Shown: positions 20,849-27,243 of the stretch, piece by piece
Position numbering within the stretch: position 1 is the stretch's first letter
How the letters are laid out: the number at the start of each line of letters is the position of its first letter
Assembly (NCBI GenBank): GCA_034434335.1
Contig: DAOTZS010000132.1
Span: 1-27,243, forward strand
From: DAOTZS01 sp034434335
Lineage (GTDB): Bacteria > Chloroflexota > Anaerolineae > CG2-30-64-16
Length of the DNA stretch: 27,243 bases
Direction of reading: 5' to 3'
The notes under the pieces: generated by a model
Seen by the model: only the letters and a program-made list of their open reading frames with translations
Databases searched by the model: none
What the model was told of the DNA's origin: nothing
Translations under genes and position numbers: made by a program

Positions 20849-22920
20849 TGGGATCTTCAGACGACATCCTGGCAGCCTTGCTGGACGAATGCTATGAGCG
20901 CCTGCGGGCAGGTGAGAGCCTCTCCGCCTGCTTGCAGCGCTATCCTGAGCACGCCCAGGCGCTGGCACCGCTGCTGGAGACGATCACACAGGTTTCACGG
21001 CTGCGCCCTGTGCCTGAGCGCCCGCGCGAGATGGCTGCCCAGACCCGGGCTCAGTTCCTTGCCAACGCGCGTCGGCTGAGAGCCTCTCAGCCTGTGGCCA
21101 GCCTGAGAGAGCGGCTGGCCGCGGGTTGGGCAGCCTTCCTGGCCAGTTTCTCCAGGCCCAGGGCGTTGCCGGCCGGGATGTGGGTTGCGCTGCTGGCCGT
21201 GGTCCTGGTCGGCGTGCTGGCAACCGGCGTCATCACGGCCTCGGCCAAGGCCCTGCCCGGCGACCCCCTCTATCCGGTCAAGACCGCAACTGAGCAGGCA
21301 CGCATCCTCCTGGCGCGCGATCCGGCCACCCGTGCCGCCTTGCTGGAGCAGTTCGGCCAGGAGCGGCTGCGTGAAGCCAAAGCAGTGGTAGAACAGCAGC
21401 GCCCCGTGAGCAGCCTGGTCCTCGATGGGGTGATTGAGGCCATCGAGGGCAATCAATGGCGCGTGTCCGGCCTTACCCTCTTGATCACCCCAGAAACGAT
21501 CATCGAGGGTTATCCCGCGGTGGGTGCACGTGTCCATGGCACGGTGCGCGCACCCGGCGACAGAACCCTGGTTGCCCTGCACGTCGAAGTGGCACAGGCA
21601 GCCCCCTCTGTCCCGTCACCGACCTTGCCACCTCCTAGCCCTACACCGTCGCCTGCGCCAACCGCCACGGCCACACCCCAGCCTGCAGTGCCATCATCCC
21701 GCATGGTGAGTGGCTGGCCCGTCCACACGGCCACCATGCCGACCGAGCCACCCACGGCCACTGCGACCGTTACCCCCACGGCCACGGCCACCGCGACGGC
21801 CACGGCCACCCCGACCGCGACAATCACCCCCACCCCCTCCCCCACCTGGGCGCGGCCTGAGGTCAAGAAGCGCCTTTTGGGCTGGGTCACCCGCATCGAG
21901 GGCAGCCGCTGGACAATCGGTGACGTCACCGTGGAGACCAATGGCGATACCCGCTTCTATGGCAACCCGGGCGTAGGCTCCTACGTGGATGCCATCTTGC
22001 TGGTGCAGCCCGACGGCTCCTACCTGGCCCTGGAAATCCGCGCGCGCGGTACGCAAGAAGCGACACCGGAACCAATTGAGTTCACTGGCCAGATCAAAGC
22101 TATCAACGGCGAGCTGTGGACCATCGGCAGCCTCGTGGTGAGAGTTACAGGCCAAACCCAGATCGAAGGGGAGCCAGAGGTGGGCTCGTGGGTGCAATGC
22201 AAGGCGGAGCGCCGGGCCGGAGGCGAGATTTGGGCCCTACGGATAAAAGTGCTAATATTAGCTGAGTATGAGTTCCAGGGCGTGATCGAGTCGGTATCGG
22301 GAAATGTGTGGCGGATCGCCGGACAATCGCTCCTGATCACCGAACGCACGCAGATCATAGGTGAAGTCGCGGTCGGCCGGGAGGCCCAGGTGAGAGCAGT
22401 CAGACACCCAGACGGCGAGCTTGAGGCGCTTTTGATATACGTTTTGCCCGAGGAGGAGACGCCTACCCCGACCTCGACCTCTACCCTTACCGCTACCAGC
22501 ACGAAGACCGCGGGGGCGTCGCCGACCCCAACGTCTACACCGCCTATGGAACCCGTGGCCACTCCCACCGCCACGCCCACTGCTACCAGGGTGGAAAGCG
22601 CCACACCCAGCGTGACCACAGCGCCTACCAGCACATCAACAGCCACTCCTGGCTCGACGCCCACCGCTACCAGGGTAGACACCGCCACTCCCAGCGCGAC
22701 AACAGCGCCTACTAATACACCAACAGCCACTCCGGGCCTGGGAGAACCGCAACCCACGCCGGCGACGGCAACGCCGACCATTCCTGTGGCGGAAACACCA
22801 GTTGCTGTCCCGACGGCGACAGAGCAGCCGGATGCCACCCCTACCAGATCACCGGCCATGAAGACACCTGTTCTGCCAGAGCCCACGCGGAGCCTGATCT
22901 CTGACCCGCTGCGGAGATAG
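20845..22920 (+). CDS. Transmembrane anti-sigma factor with four DUF5666-like ectodomains
   Basis: 691 residues. The cytoplasmic part (1-105) begins with a helical DDILAALLDECYERLRAGES segment, typical of the anti-sigma partners of ECF sigmas in Chloroflexota. One transmembrane helix spans about 111-131. Outside are a DUF5667-like segment (about 134-185, ALPGDPLYPVKTATEQARI) and beta-rich DUF5666-like domains at about 193-250, 340-395, 402-460 and 466-525. Each carries an I.G..W.I/V..... T.I.G.P.VG pattern. A Thr/Pro/Ala linker follows domain 1, and a Thr/Pro tail of about 160 residues ends the protein. The long flexible tract may span the cell wall. Sigma sequestration is inferred from context and domain layout. 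Confidence 0.82.
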   Translation: MMGSSDDILAALLDECYERLRAGESLSACLQRYPEHAQALAPLLETITQVSRLRPVPERPREMAAQTRAQFLANARRLRASQPVASLRERLAAGWAAFLASFSRPRALPAGMWVALLAVVLVGVLATGVITASAKALPGDPLYPVKTATEQARILLARDPATRAALLEQFGQERLREAKAVVEQQRPVSSLVLDGVIEAIEGNQWRVSGLTLLITPETIIEGYPAVGARVHGTVRAPGDRTLVALHVEVAQAAPSVPSPTLPPPSPTPSPAPTATATPQPAVPSSRMVSGWPVHTATMPTEPPTATATVTPTATATATATATPTATITPTPSPTWARPEVKKRLLGWVTRIEGSRWTIGDVTVETNGDTRFYGNPGVGSYVDAILLVQPDGSYLALEIRARGTQEATPEPIEFTGQIKAINGELWTIGSLVVRVTGQTQIEGEPEVGSWVQCKAERRAGGEIWALRIKVLILAEYEFQGVIESVSGNVWRIAGQSLLITERTQIIGEVAVGREAQVRAVRHPDGELEALLIYVLPEEETPTPTSTSTLTATSTKTAGASPTPTSTPPMEPVATPTATPTATRVESATPSVTTAPTSTSTATPGSTPTATRVDTATPSATTAPTNTPTATPGLGEPQPTPATATPTIPVAETPVAVPTATEQPDATPTRSPAMKTPVLPEPTRSLISDPLRR
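22576..22743 (+). repeat. 84-bp tandem duplication in the Thr/Pro tail of the anti-sigma gene
   Basis: Two adjacent 28-codon units, both starting PTATRV and ending TATPG, with several base differences. This shows growth of the low-complexity tail by in-frame duplication. Confidence 0.85.
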
Positions 22921-22931
22921 GGAGAAGCACT

Positions 22932-24137
22932 ATGGGGGTTTACCATAGCCGGAAATGGGTCTCGCAGGCAGGCCAAAGCCTTATGGTACTCGTCATTCTC
23001 CTGTTGACCATGGCGATACAAGGGGCGCCGGCCGGCCATGCTCTGGCTCCGGCTGAGGTACAAATACCTGTCCAGAACCGCTTTGAAGGTTGCCTGAAGG
23101 CCAAAGGGCTCGACAAGTGGCTGGTCGGCGATATCAGCGTGTTCGTGGATGGGCAGACGGAGCTTATTGACAAACGGGGGCCGGCCGAGGTCGGTGCCTG
23201 GCTGATCGTGTGGGCGACAGAGATGGCCGATGGCAGGTTGCACGCAGAGCTTATCTTTGTGGAACGCCCGGCCGGCCAGCCAGGATACTTCCAGCTCACC
23301 AATACCCTCAAGAAGAAGAGCCAGGATTGGTTGGTGGTCGGTGATACCGCGGTGCAGGTCAACCAAGAGACCAGGATCATTGGCAGCCCGGAGGTGGGCA
23401 ACCTGGTATCAGTATCTGCCGAGCAGCGAGGCATTGATGCGTTGGCCCTCACGGTGGAAGTGATCGCCACTGATCCCGCTGCTGTGCCCATCGAGTTTGA
23501 GGGGACCATCGAAGAGATAGGGCAGCCGTTCTGGCGGATTGCCGGCCAACAGGTGAAGGTGGATGATAGGACAAAGGTTATAGGCGAGCGGGTTGTTGGC
23601 CGCCATGCTGAGGTAGTGGCCGGGACGGGAGCGGATGGCTGGCTCAGGGCCGACATCATTCGCATCCTGGATCAGCCGGCCGAGGTAACAGTAGGTGCCC
23701 TGGTCGCCGCCATTATCCCGCAGGAAGGGGGCACTCAACTTTGGGATACGATCGTCTTTGCCCCCGAGGAAGGCACGTATCCGAAGCCGGGCCTTGTCTA
23801 CGTGCACAACAACACCCTGGTAGACGAAAGCCGGGCGATTGCTCAGCCGGGCCAATGGGCTGAGGTCACCGGCCTGGCCATCGGTCCAGACACCTATCAG
23901 GCCGATCTCATCCGCGTCGAGCAACCCGTGCCCGTGACGATCTCGGGCGAGGTTGAGGAGCGCCCCGCTGGCCCCTCGCAGCGGGGTTGGTGGCGCATTG
24001 GCGGGCGAACGGTCTGGGTGGCCGACGCGGCCAGGCTTATGGCCGATGCCCAGGTTGGCAAGCAGGCCACGGTCAGGGGCCTGCTGCTAGGCAATGGGGT
24101 CGTGTGGACGGGGCCCCTGCCAACGGCAGAACAGTGA
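22932..24137 (+). CDS. Secreted protein of repeated DUF5666-like domains
   Basis: 401 residues. N-terminal signal peptide or anchor (basic RK, then SLMVLVILLLTMAIQGAPAGHA). The rest is about five beta-rich modules resembling the ectodomains of the preceding anti-sigma protein: FEGCLKAKGLDKWLVGDISV, LTNTLKKKSQDWLVVGDTAV, FEGTIEEIGQPFWRIAGQQV, then a diverged one and ISGEVEERP...GWWRIGGRTV, most with T.I.G.x.VG turns. No catalytic residues are recognisable. GGGAGAAGCACT precedes the ATG, and only 11 bases separate it from the anti-sigma gene, so it is in the same operon. A structural or ligand-binding role outside the membrane is the limit of inference. Confidence 0.78.
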   Translation: MGVYHSRKWVSQAGQSLMVLVILLLTMAIQGAPAGHALAPAEVQIPVQNRFEGCLKAKGLDKWLVGDISVFVDGQTELIDKRGPAEVGAWLIVWATEMADGRLHAELIFVERPAGQPGYFQLTNTLKKKSQDWLVVGDTAVQVNQETRIIGSPEVGNLVSVSAEQRGIDALALTVEVIATDPAAVPIEFEGTIEEIGQPFWRIAGQQVKVDDRTKVIGERVVGRHAEVVAGTGADGWLRADIIRILDQPAEVTVGALVAAIIPQEGGTQLWDTIVFAPEEGTYPKPGLVYVHNNTLVDESRAIAQPGQWAEVTGLAIGPDTYQADLIRVEQPVPVTISGEVEERPAGPSQRGWWRIGGRTVWVADAARLMADAQVGKQATVRGLLLGNGVVWTGPLPTAEQ

Positions 24138-24180
24138 GGCAAAGGAACTCTCATTGCACGGTCAGGGTCATTCCGCAAGG

Positions 24181-25386
24181 ATGGCTGGGAAAGCGATGGA
24201 CGGGTTAAAGGGTTGGCGCAACCTGTTGGTGCTGGGGCTGCTGGTCATGGCAGCGGTAACTCCGCGTGCCCAGGGGTCGTCTGCGGATACGGCTACCCAG
24301 CCCTGGAGCGCGCCCACTGCCATCGTTACCGCCCTGAACCATGCAGCCAGGCCAGCTCTGCTCTATACGACCGATGGCACGGCGCATGTCGTATGGGAAT
24401 CCAACGGCTCCCTCTTCTATGCCATGCGGCCACGCAACGGTTCCTGGGGCCAGGCAGTGCAGATCGCCTTTGGGTGCAGCCCTGCCATGGTAGCCGATGC
24501 CACGGGTACCCTTCATGTCGTGTTCGCCAACCAATTCATGGGCAACTACGAGATCTACTATATCCGACGTCAGAATGGCTCCTGGACCCTGCCCGTCAAC
24601 GTCTCCCATACCAGCGGCACGTCAGGCAACCCGGCGCTGGCTCTGGCGAGCGATAACAGCCTCTACGCGGCCTGGATGGACAACACCCCCGGCTACTGGA
24701 CGATCTACTATGGGCGTCTGCAGGGCGACTTCTGGACCAGCGAACCCGTGCCCCATGGCCGCGGCGAGTCCCCCAGCCTTGCTGCCCGGCCTGGAGGCGG
24801 GATCTACCTGGCCTGGCAAGACCGCTTCCCAGCCAGCGGGGACGACAGCGCGGGCCGCTTCGATATCTTGTTGAGCGAACTGGCGAACGGCCAGTGGACC
24901 CTTCCCGCCAACATTTCAGATACCCCCAATGCTGAATCACAGGGAGTGCATATCACCGCTACTGCCGACGAGCCGGACCGCCGGCTGGCCCACCTGATCT
25001 GGACCGAGGCCGGGAAGAAGGTAAACTACTCTTACGGCACAGACAACTTCTGGGCGACGCCGCAGTCCATTGTGGAGACCTCGTACGGCGCTCATGGCCC
25101 GCGCATCCTGGCCGACGCCAGTGGGACACTGTTGTATGCTGCGTGGGACGAGGGAGAAAGGGTACGTGTGACGGCAGCACCGATCATGTCATCAAGGTGG
25201 CCTAAAGCAAGCCCGATTCCTACCACACCGGGCAGCTTCAGAGATGTTGTCCTCACCCTTATTCCCCTGGGCGGGGTGGCAGTGGCTTGGGTGCAGGCCT
25301 CAGGCCCGACAGAAGTTGGGATCTTCGAGAGCCGTCAGGTACCAGACTTCCTCTACCGCTACTGGTTCCCCGTTACAGGCAGATAA
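24181..25386 (+). CDS. Secreted beta-propeller-like repeat protein
   Basis: About 401 residues from ATG 24181 (AAGG adjacent) or 396 from ATG 24196; a frame open to 24094 would overlap the previous gene. A signal peptide is clear (GWRNLLVLGLLVMAAVTPRAQG). The body has sialidase-type blade repeats with recurrent strands: GTAHVVWESNGSLFYAM, GTLHVVFANQFMGNYEIYYIRR, NSLYAAWMDNTPGYWTIYYGR, GIYLAWQDRF, LAHLIWTEAGKKVNYSY, TLLYAAWDEG. Asp-box-like and GxW.xP.N.S segments recur (GSWTLPVNVSHT, GQWTLPANISDT). No catalytic sialidase residues are evident. It is probably an exported binding or structural protein produced with the sigma/anti-sigma operon. Confidence 0.75.
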   Translation: MAGKAMDGLKGWRNLLVLGLLVMAAVTPRAQGSSADTATQPWSAPTAIVTALNHAARPALLYTTDGTAHVVWESNGSLFYAMRPRNGSWGQAVQIAFGCSPAMVADATGTLHVVFANQFMGNYEIYYIRRQNGSWTLPVNVSHTSGTSGNPALALASDNSLYAAWMDNTPGYWTIYYGRLQGDFWTSEPVPHGRGESPSLAARPGGGIYLAWQDRFPASGDDSAGRFDILLSELANGQWTLPANISDTPNAESQGVHITATADEPDRRLAHLIWTEAGKKVNYSYGTDNFWATPQSIVETSYGAHGPRILADASGTLLYAAWDEGERVRVTAAPIMSSRWPKASPIPTTPGSFRDVVLTLIPLGGVAVAWVQASGPTEVGIFESRQVPDFLYRYWFPVTGR

Positions 25387-25428
25387 GCACTGCCGGCCGG
25401 CATACTCCCCTCTCCTGGCCTACCGTTT

Positions 25429-26184
25429 ATGGCTGAAGCGATCTTGCTCGGCACTGCCAGCGCCTTGCCATCTCCAGAGCAGGAGAACACCCACCTCATC
25501 CTGCGCGGAGAACACCACCTGGTGTTGATAGACTGTGCCGGGTCGCCGTATCGCCGCTTACAGCAGGCTGGCCTGGACCCGGGCACTCTCGATGGGCTGA
25601 TCGTAACCCACTTCCACCCTGACCACGTGTACGGCGTGCCCTCCCTGCTCCTCTCGCTGTGGATGATCGGCCGGCGCCAACCCCTGGACATCTACGGTTC
25701 CAGCGTCGCGCTTGAGTTGCTGCAAAGGATGCTGGCACCCTTCGGGTTCGAGGGATGGCCGGCCATGTTTGAGGTCCGGTATCACGCCTTTCCCTTGTTG
25801 ATCGGGGCCCCGGTGCTGGCCAACCACGATTTCGAGATCATGGCCGCGCCGGTGCGGCACATGGTGCCCACCTGTGGGTTACGGGTGCTCAACCGCCTGT
25901 CGGGGCGGGTACTGGCCTATTCTTCGGATACGGAACCGTGTGAGGGGGTGCGTTGGCTGGCCAGGGACGCTGATACGCTGATCCACGAGGCGGCGGGGGC
26001 GCGTAAGGGGCACTCGTCAGCGGCCCAGGCTGGCGCGCTGGCACAGGAAATGGGGGTCAGACAGCTCGTCCTGGTGCACTATGATGCGCAGAGGACCGCG
26101 CCCGAGGCCCTGGAGGCTGAGGCAAAAGCCGTGTTCACTGGCCTGGTCTGCGCGGCGCGCGATCTGCAACGTTTCGCATGGTAA
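25429..26184 (+). CDS. Metallo-beta-lactamase-fold hydrolase, RNase Z-like
   Basis: 251 residues. Dinuclear metal site residues are visible: H61-H63-D65-H66 (THFHPDHVYG), H144 (VRHMVPTCG), D167 (YSSDTEP) and H218 (LVHYDA), plus the GHSSAAQAGALAQEMG block typical of the RNase Z/arylsulfatase branch. The size is below that of canonical tRNase Z (about 300), and no exosite arm is apparent, so it may act on another phosphodiester or ester. No signal peptide. The ribosome-binding site is weak. It lies 42 bases after the propeller gene; membership of that operon is possible. Confidence 0.85.
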   Translation: MAEAILLGTASALPSPEQENTHLILRGEHHLVLIDCAGSPYRRLQQAGLDPGTLDGLIVTHFHPDHVYGVPSLLLSLWMIGRRQPLDIYGSSVALELLQRMLAPFGFEGWPAMFEVRYHAFPLLIGAPVLANHDFEIMAAPVRHMVPTCGLRVLNRLSGRVLAYSSDTEPCEGVRWLARDADTLIHEAAGARKGHSSAAQAGALAQEMGVRQLVLVHYDAQRTAPEALEAEAKAVFTGLVCAARDLQRFAW

Positions 26185-26190
26185 GGGGCG

Positions 26191-26242
26191 GCCGGGTGTG
26201 TCCAGGGACAGGCGTCTGTTGACCCCTGAAGACACACCCGGC
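26191..26242. terminator. Long hairpin between convergent genes
   Basis: Perfect 12-bp arms (26191-26202 and 26231-26242) enclose a further CAGGG/CCCTG stem. It lies between the stops of the hydrolase and the HTH gene and could serve both as a bidirectional terminator. No T-tract. Confidence 0.55.
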
Positions 26243-26264
26243 TTCAGCCTCTCCTCTCCACCTT

Positions 26265-26732
26265 TCACGACTCGGCACGCACCCAGCGCCGGCCTTCAAA
26301 CACCATCCCCGCGCGGATCAGCTCCTGCCTGATCGTCTCCGCGCTGATGTCTGGAGTGATGCCTTGCTCGATCAATTGGGCGCGCAGGCGCTGCAACGAC
26401 CAGCGCGAGAAGCCCAGGCCCAGCTTTTCGGGATCGGTGGAAGCAAGGCGCACAATCGCCTGGCGCTGTGCCTCATCGAACAGCCGCGGCCGGCCCGGTG
26501 AACGCTTCGGATACAGCCCCTCAATCCCCATGCGGTTGAAGCGATGGATCCACTTGCGCACGTTGATGGGGTGCAATCCTACCGCGGCACTGATCTCGTG
26601 CACCCGGGCTCTCCCTGCCGACATCAAGACGATGCTGGCCCGCTTGGCCACCTCGGCATCGGCCTGAGAATGCCGCAGGTTCTCCAGCCGCTTCTGTTCC
26701 TCTGCAGTGAGTGGTTTGACATAGAGCGCCAT
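26265..26732 (-). CDS. Solo helix-turn-helix protein related to IS630 transposase N-terminus
   Basis: 155 residues from ATG 26732, which has AAGGAGGG upstream; the frame continues to 26852 without a ribosome-binding site. Two HTH units: residues about 18-75 (AEVAKRASIVLMSAGRARVHEISAAVGLHPINVRKWIHRFNRMGIEGLYP) and a winged-helix part (RLRAQLIEQG...ISAETIRQELIRAG). The motif RSPGRPRLFDEAQRQAIVRLA is the linker of IS630-type transposases. The DDE catalytic half that should follow is absent, and the protein ends with EGRRWVRAES. It is either a truncated transposase or a domesticated DNA-binding protein; the intact frame and strong ribosome-binding site favour expression. Confidence 0.75.
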   Translation of the reverse strand: MALYVKPLTAEEQKRLENLRHSQADAEVAKRASIVLMSAGRARVHEISAAVGLHPINVRKWIHRFNRMGIEGLYPKRSPGRPRLFDEAQRQAIVRLASTDPEKLGLGFSRWSLQRLRAQLIEQGITPDISAETIRQELIRAGMVFEGRRWVRAES

Positions 26733-26897
26733 CTTTTTTCCCTCCTTAGTTTTGTACTCGTCCGGTAACGCCTGAAGTGCTGGCGACCGGACTCTTACAG
26801 AAATACCATTTTTATAGACGATGGTTTCAAGGAAAAGTCGCGCTCGAAACAAAGAAAATTTAAATATTCGCAGCGCACGTGGAGCCCAGCCTTGTTT

Positions 26898-27048
26898 TTC
26901 AGCGGTGACTGGAAGTCACCCTTTTGGGGCCTGCGGCCAGTGGTCGGCCTTCACCGACCTCTCTCATGATGCATACATGAATGGTGTCGGCGGAGGCCGA
27001 CACCCGGCACGTAGTGCCCAGAAGGGGCGATTTCAATCGGCCGCTGAA
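26898..27048. mobile_element. MITE-like element, copy E (151 bp), lacking the GTAAC ends
   Basis: Interior matches the consensus in full (GGTGACT/AGTCACC, GGTCGGC/GCCGACC with one mismatch, CATGATGCATACATG, TGTCGGC/GCCGACA, GGCAC/GTGCC, CGATTTCAATCG) in the orientation of copies C and D. But the ends are TTCAGCGG (26898-26905) and CCGCTGAA (27041-27048) instead of GTAACTATTC, with no target duplication. The right end runs into the GCTTGCAT repeat that follows. Confidence 0.82.
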
Positions 27049-27151
27049 GCTTGCATCACATAGCATGCGCTGCCTCCGAAAATGATGCAAGCTAAAGCTT
27101 GCATTACAAATGATGCAAGCTGAAGCTTGCATTGCGGTGCCTCCGAAAGCG
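27044..27151. repeat. TGCAAGCT hairpin repeats
   Basis: Two full units with arms TGCAAGCT/AGCTTGCA (27084-27108 and 27112-27136) and a half unit (27044-27060) fused to copy E. The phrase TGCCTCCGAAA occurs twice (near 27071 and 27139). Tails are ATTACA or ATTGCG. The rest of 26733-27243 holds no convincing gene; 26800-26880 is noticeably AT-richer than its surroundings. Confidence 0.8.
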
Positions 27152-27243
27152 CGGAACCTTTCAGGAAGTGTTCACGTTAAACATTTGAAAGCCCGGTATG
27201 GGCTATCAGATGCTGGTCCGCCCTCGGTATAGCAGTTTGGCAA

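Noticed and set aside
22020..23366. 448-codon minus-strand open frame opposite the anti-sigma and DUF5666 genes
   Set aside because: Low-complexity Val/Gly repeats mirror the Thr/Pro tract on the other strand; no domain and no ribosome-binding site.

Overview
The window is a GC-rich bacterial chromosome segment. Gene content and style suggest a member of the Chloroflexota (Anaerolineae/Caldilineae-like). The clues are a transmembrane anti-sigma protein with DUF5667/DUF5666-type domains and long Thr/Pro tracts, a type 2 isopentenyl-diphosphate isomerase next to a short-chain polyprenyl synthase, CheC-type chemotaxis, and very many hairpin repeats between genes. The taxon is an inference: there is no rRNA in the window.

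Layout. 1-6642 (+): a HEAT-repeat protein cut by the window edge, then cheR, cheB, a CheY-like receiver, cheC and a soluble PAS-GAF-GAF histidine kinase. This is the adaptation/signal-termination half of a chemosensory cluster; cheA, cheW and receptors are not in the window. 6643-7121 holds only hairpin repeats. 7122-10344 (+): an MFS permease, then a zinc-ribbon membrane microprotein with rbsK and rbsD behind a good sigma-70-type promoter. 10352-12763 (-): polyprenyl synthase and IPP isomerase (isoprenoid supply). 13190-14424 (+): acpP with promoter and strong hairpin, then mobA. 14421-17428 (-): ffh, rpsP and khpA ending at a terminator, then rimM (protein targeting and ribosome biogenesis). 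17669-17968 (+): a stand-alone glycogen-binding (CBM48) domain. 18210-19205 (-): a D-2-hydroxyacid dehydrogenase. 19624-26184 (+): CDP-alcohol phosphatidyltransferase, ECF-type sigma factor, its overlapping anti-sigma factor, a secreted DUF5666-like protein, a secreted beta-propeller-like protein, and a metallo-beta-lactamase-fold hydrolase. 26265-26732 (-): a solo helix-turn-helix protein related to IS630 transposase N-termini.

The most unusual content is the repeat landscape. Five copies of one 120-220 bp hairpin-mosaic element occur. Four have GTAACTATTC-type inverted ends, and three of those have perfect, different 8-bp target duplications (GAGGCGAG, GTCGTTAC, ACCTGAAG). This proves transposition of a non-autonomous element; the GTAA ends and 8-bp duplications fit the IS66 family. 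They landed in regulatory positions: at the rbsD ribosome-binding site, upstream of the acpP promoter, just 5' of khpA, and on the stop codon of the CBM48 gene. A second family consists of large C/G-rich foldbacks whose central hairpin keeps a 3-nt loop while the arm sequence differs between copies. A third class consists of small REP-like hairpins with a GTAG foot, in which arms also covary; in two genes (cheR, histidine kinase) the GTAG supplies the TAG stop codon.

The candidate functional system of interest is the sigma/anti-sigma pair with a four-domain DUF5666-like ectodomain followed by a separate secreted protein built from similar domains and a secreted beta-propeller.
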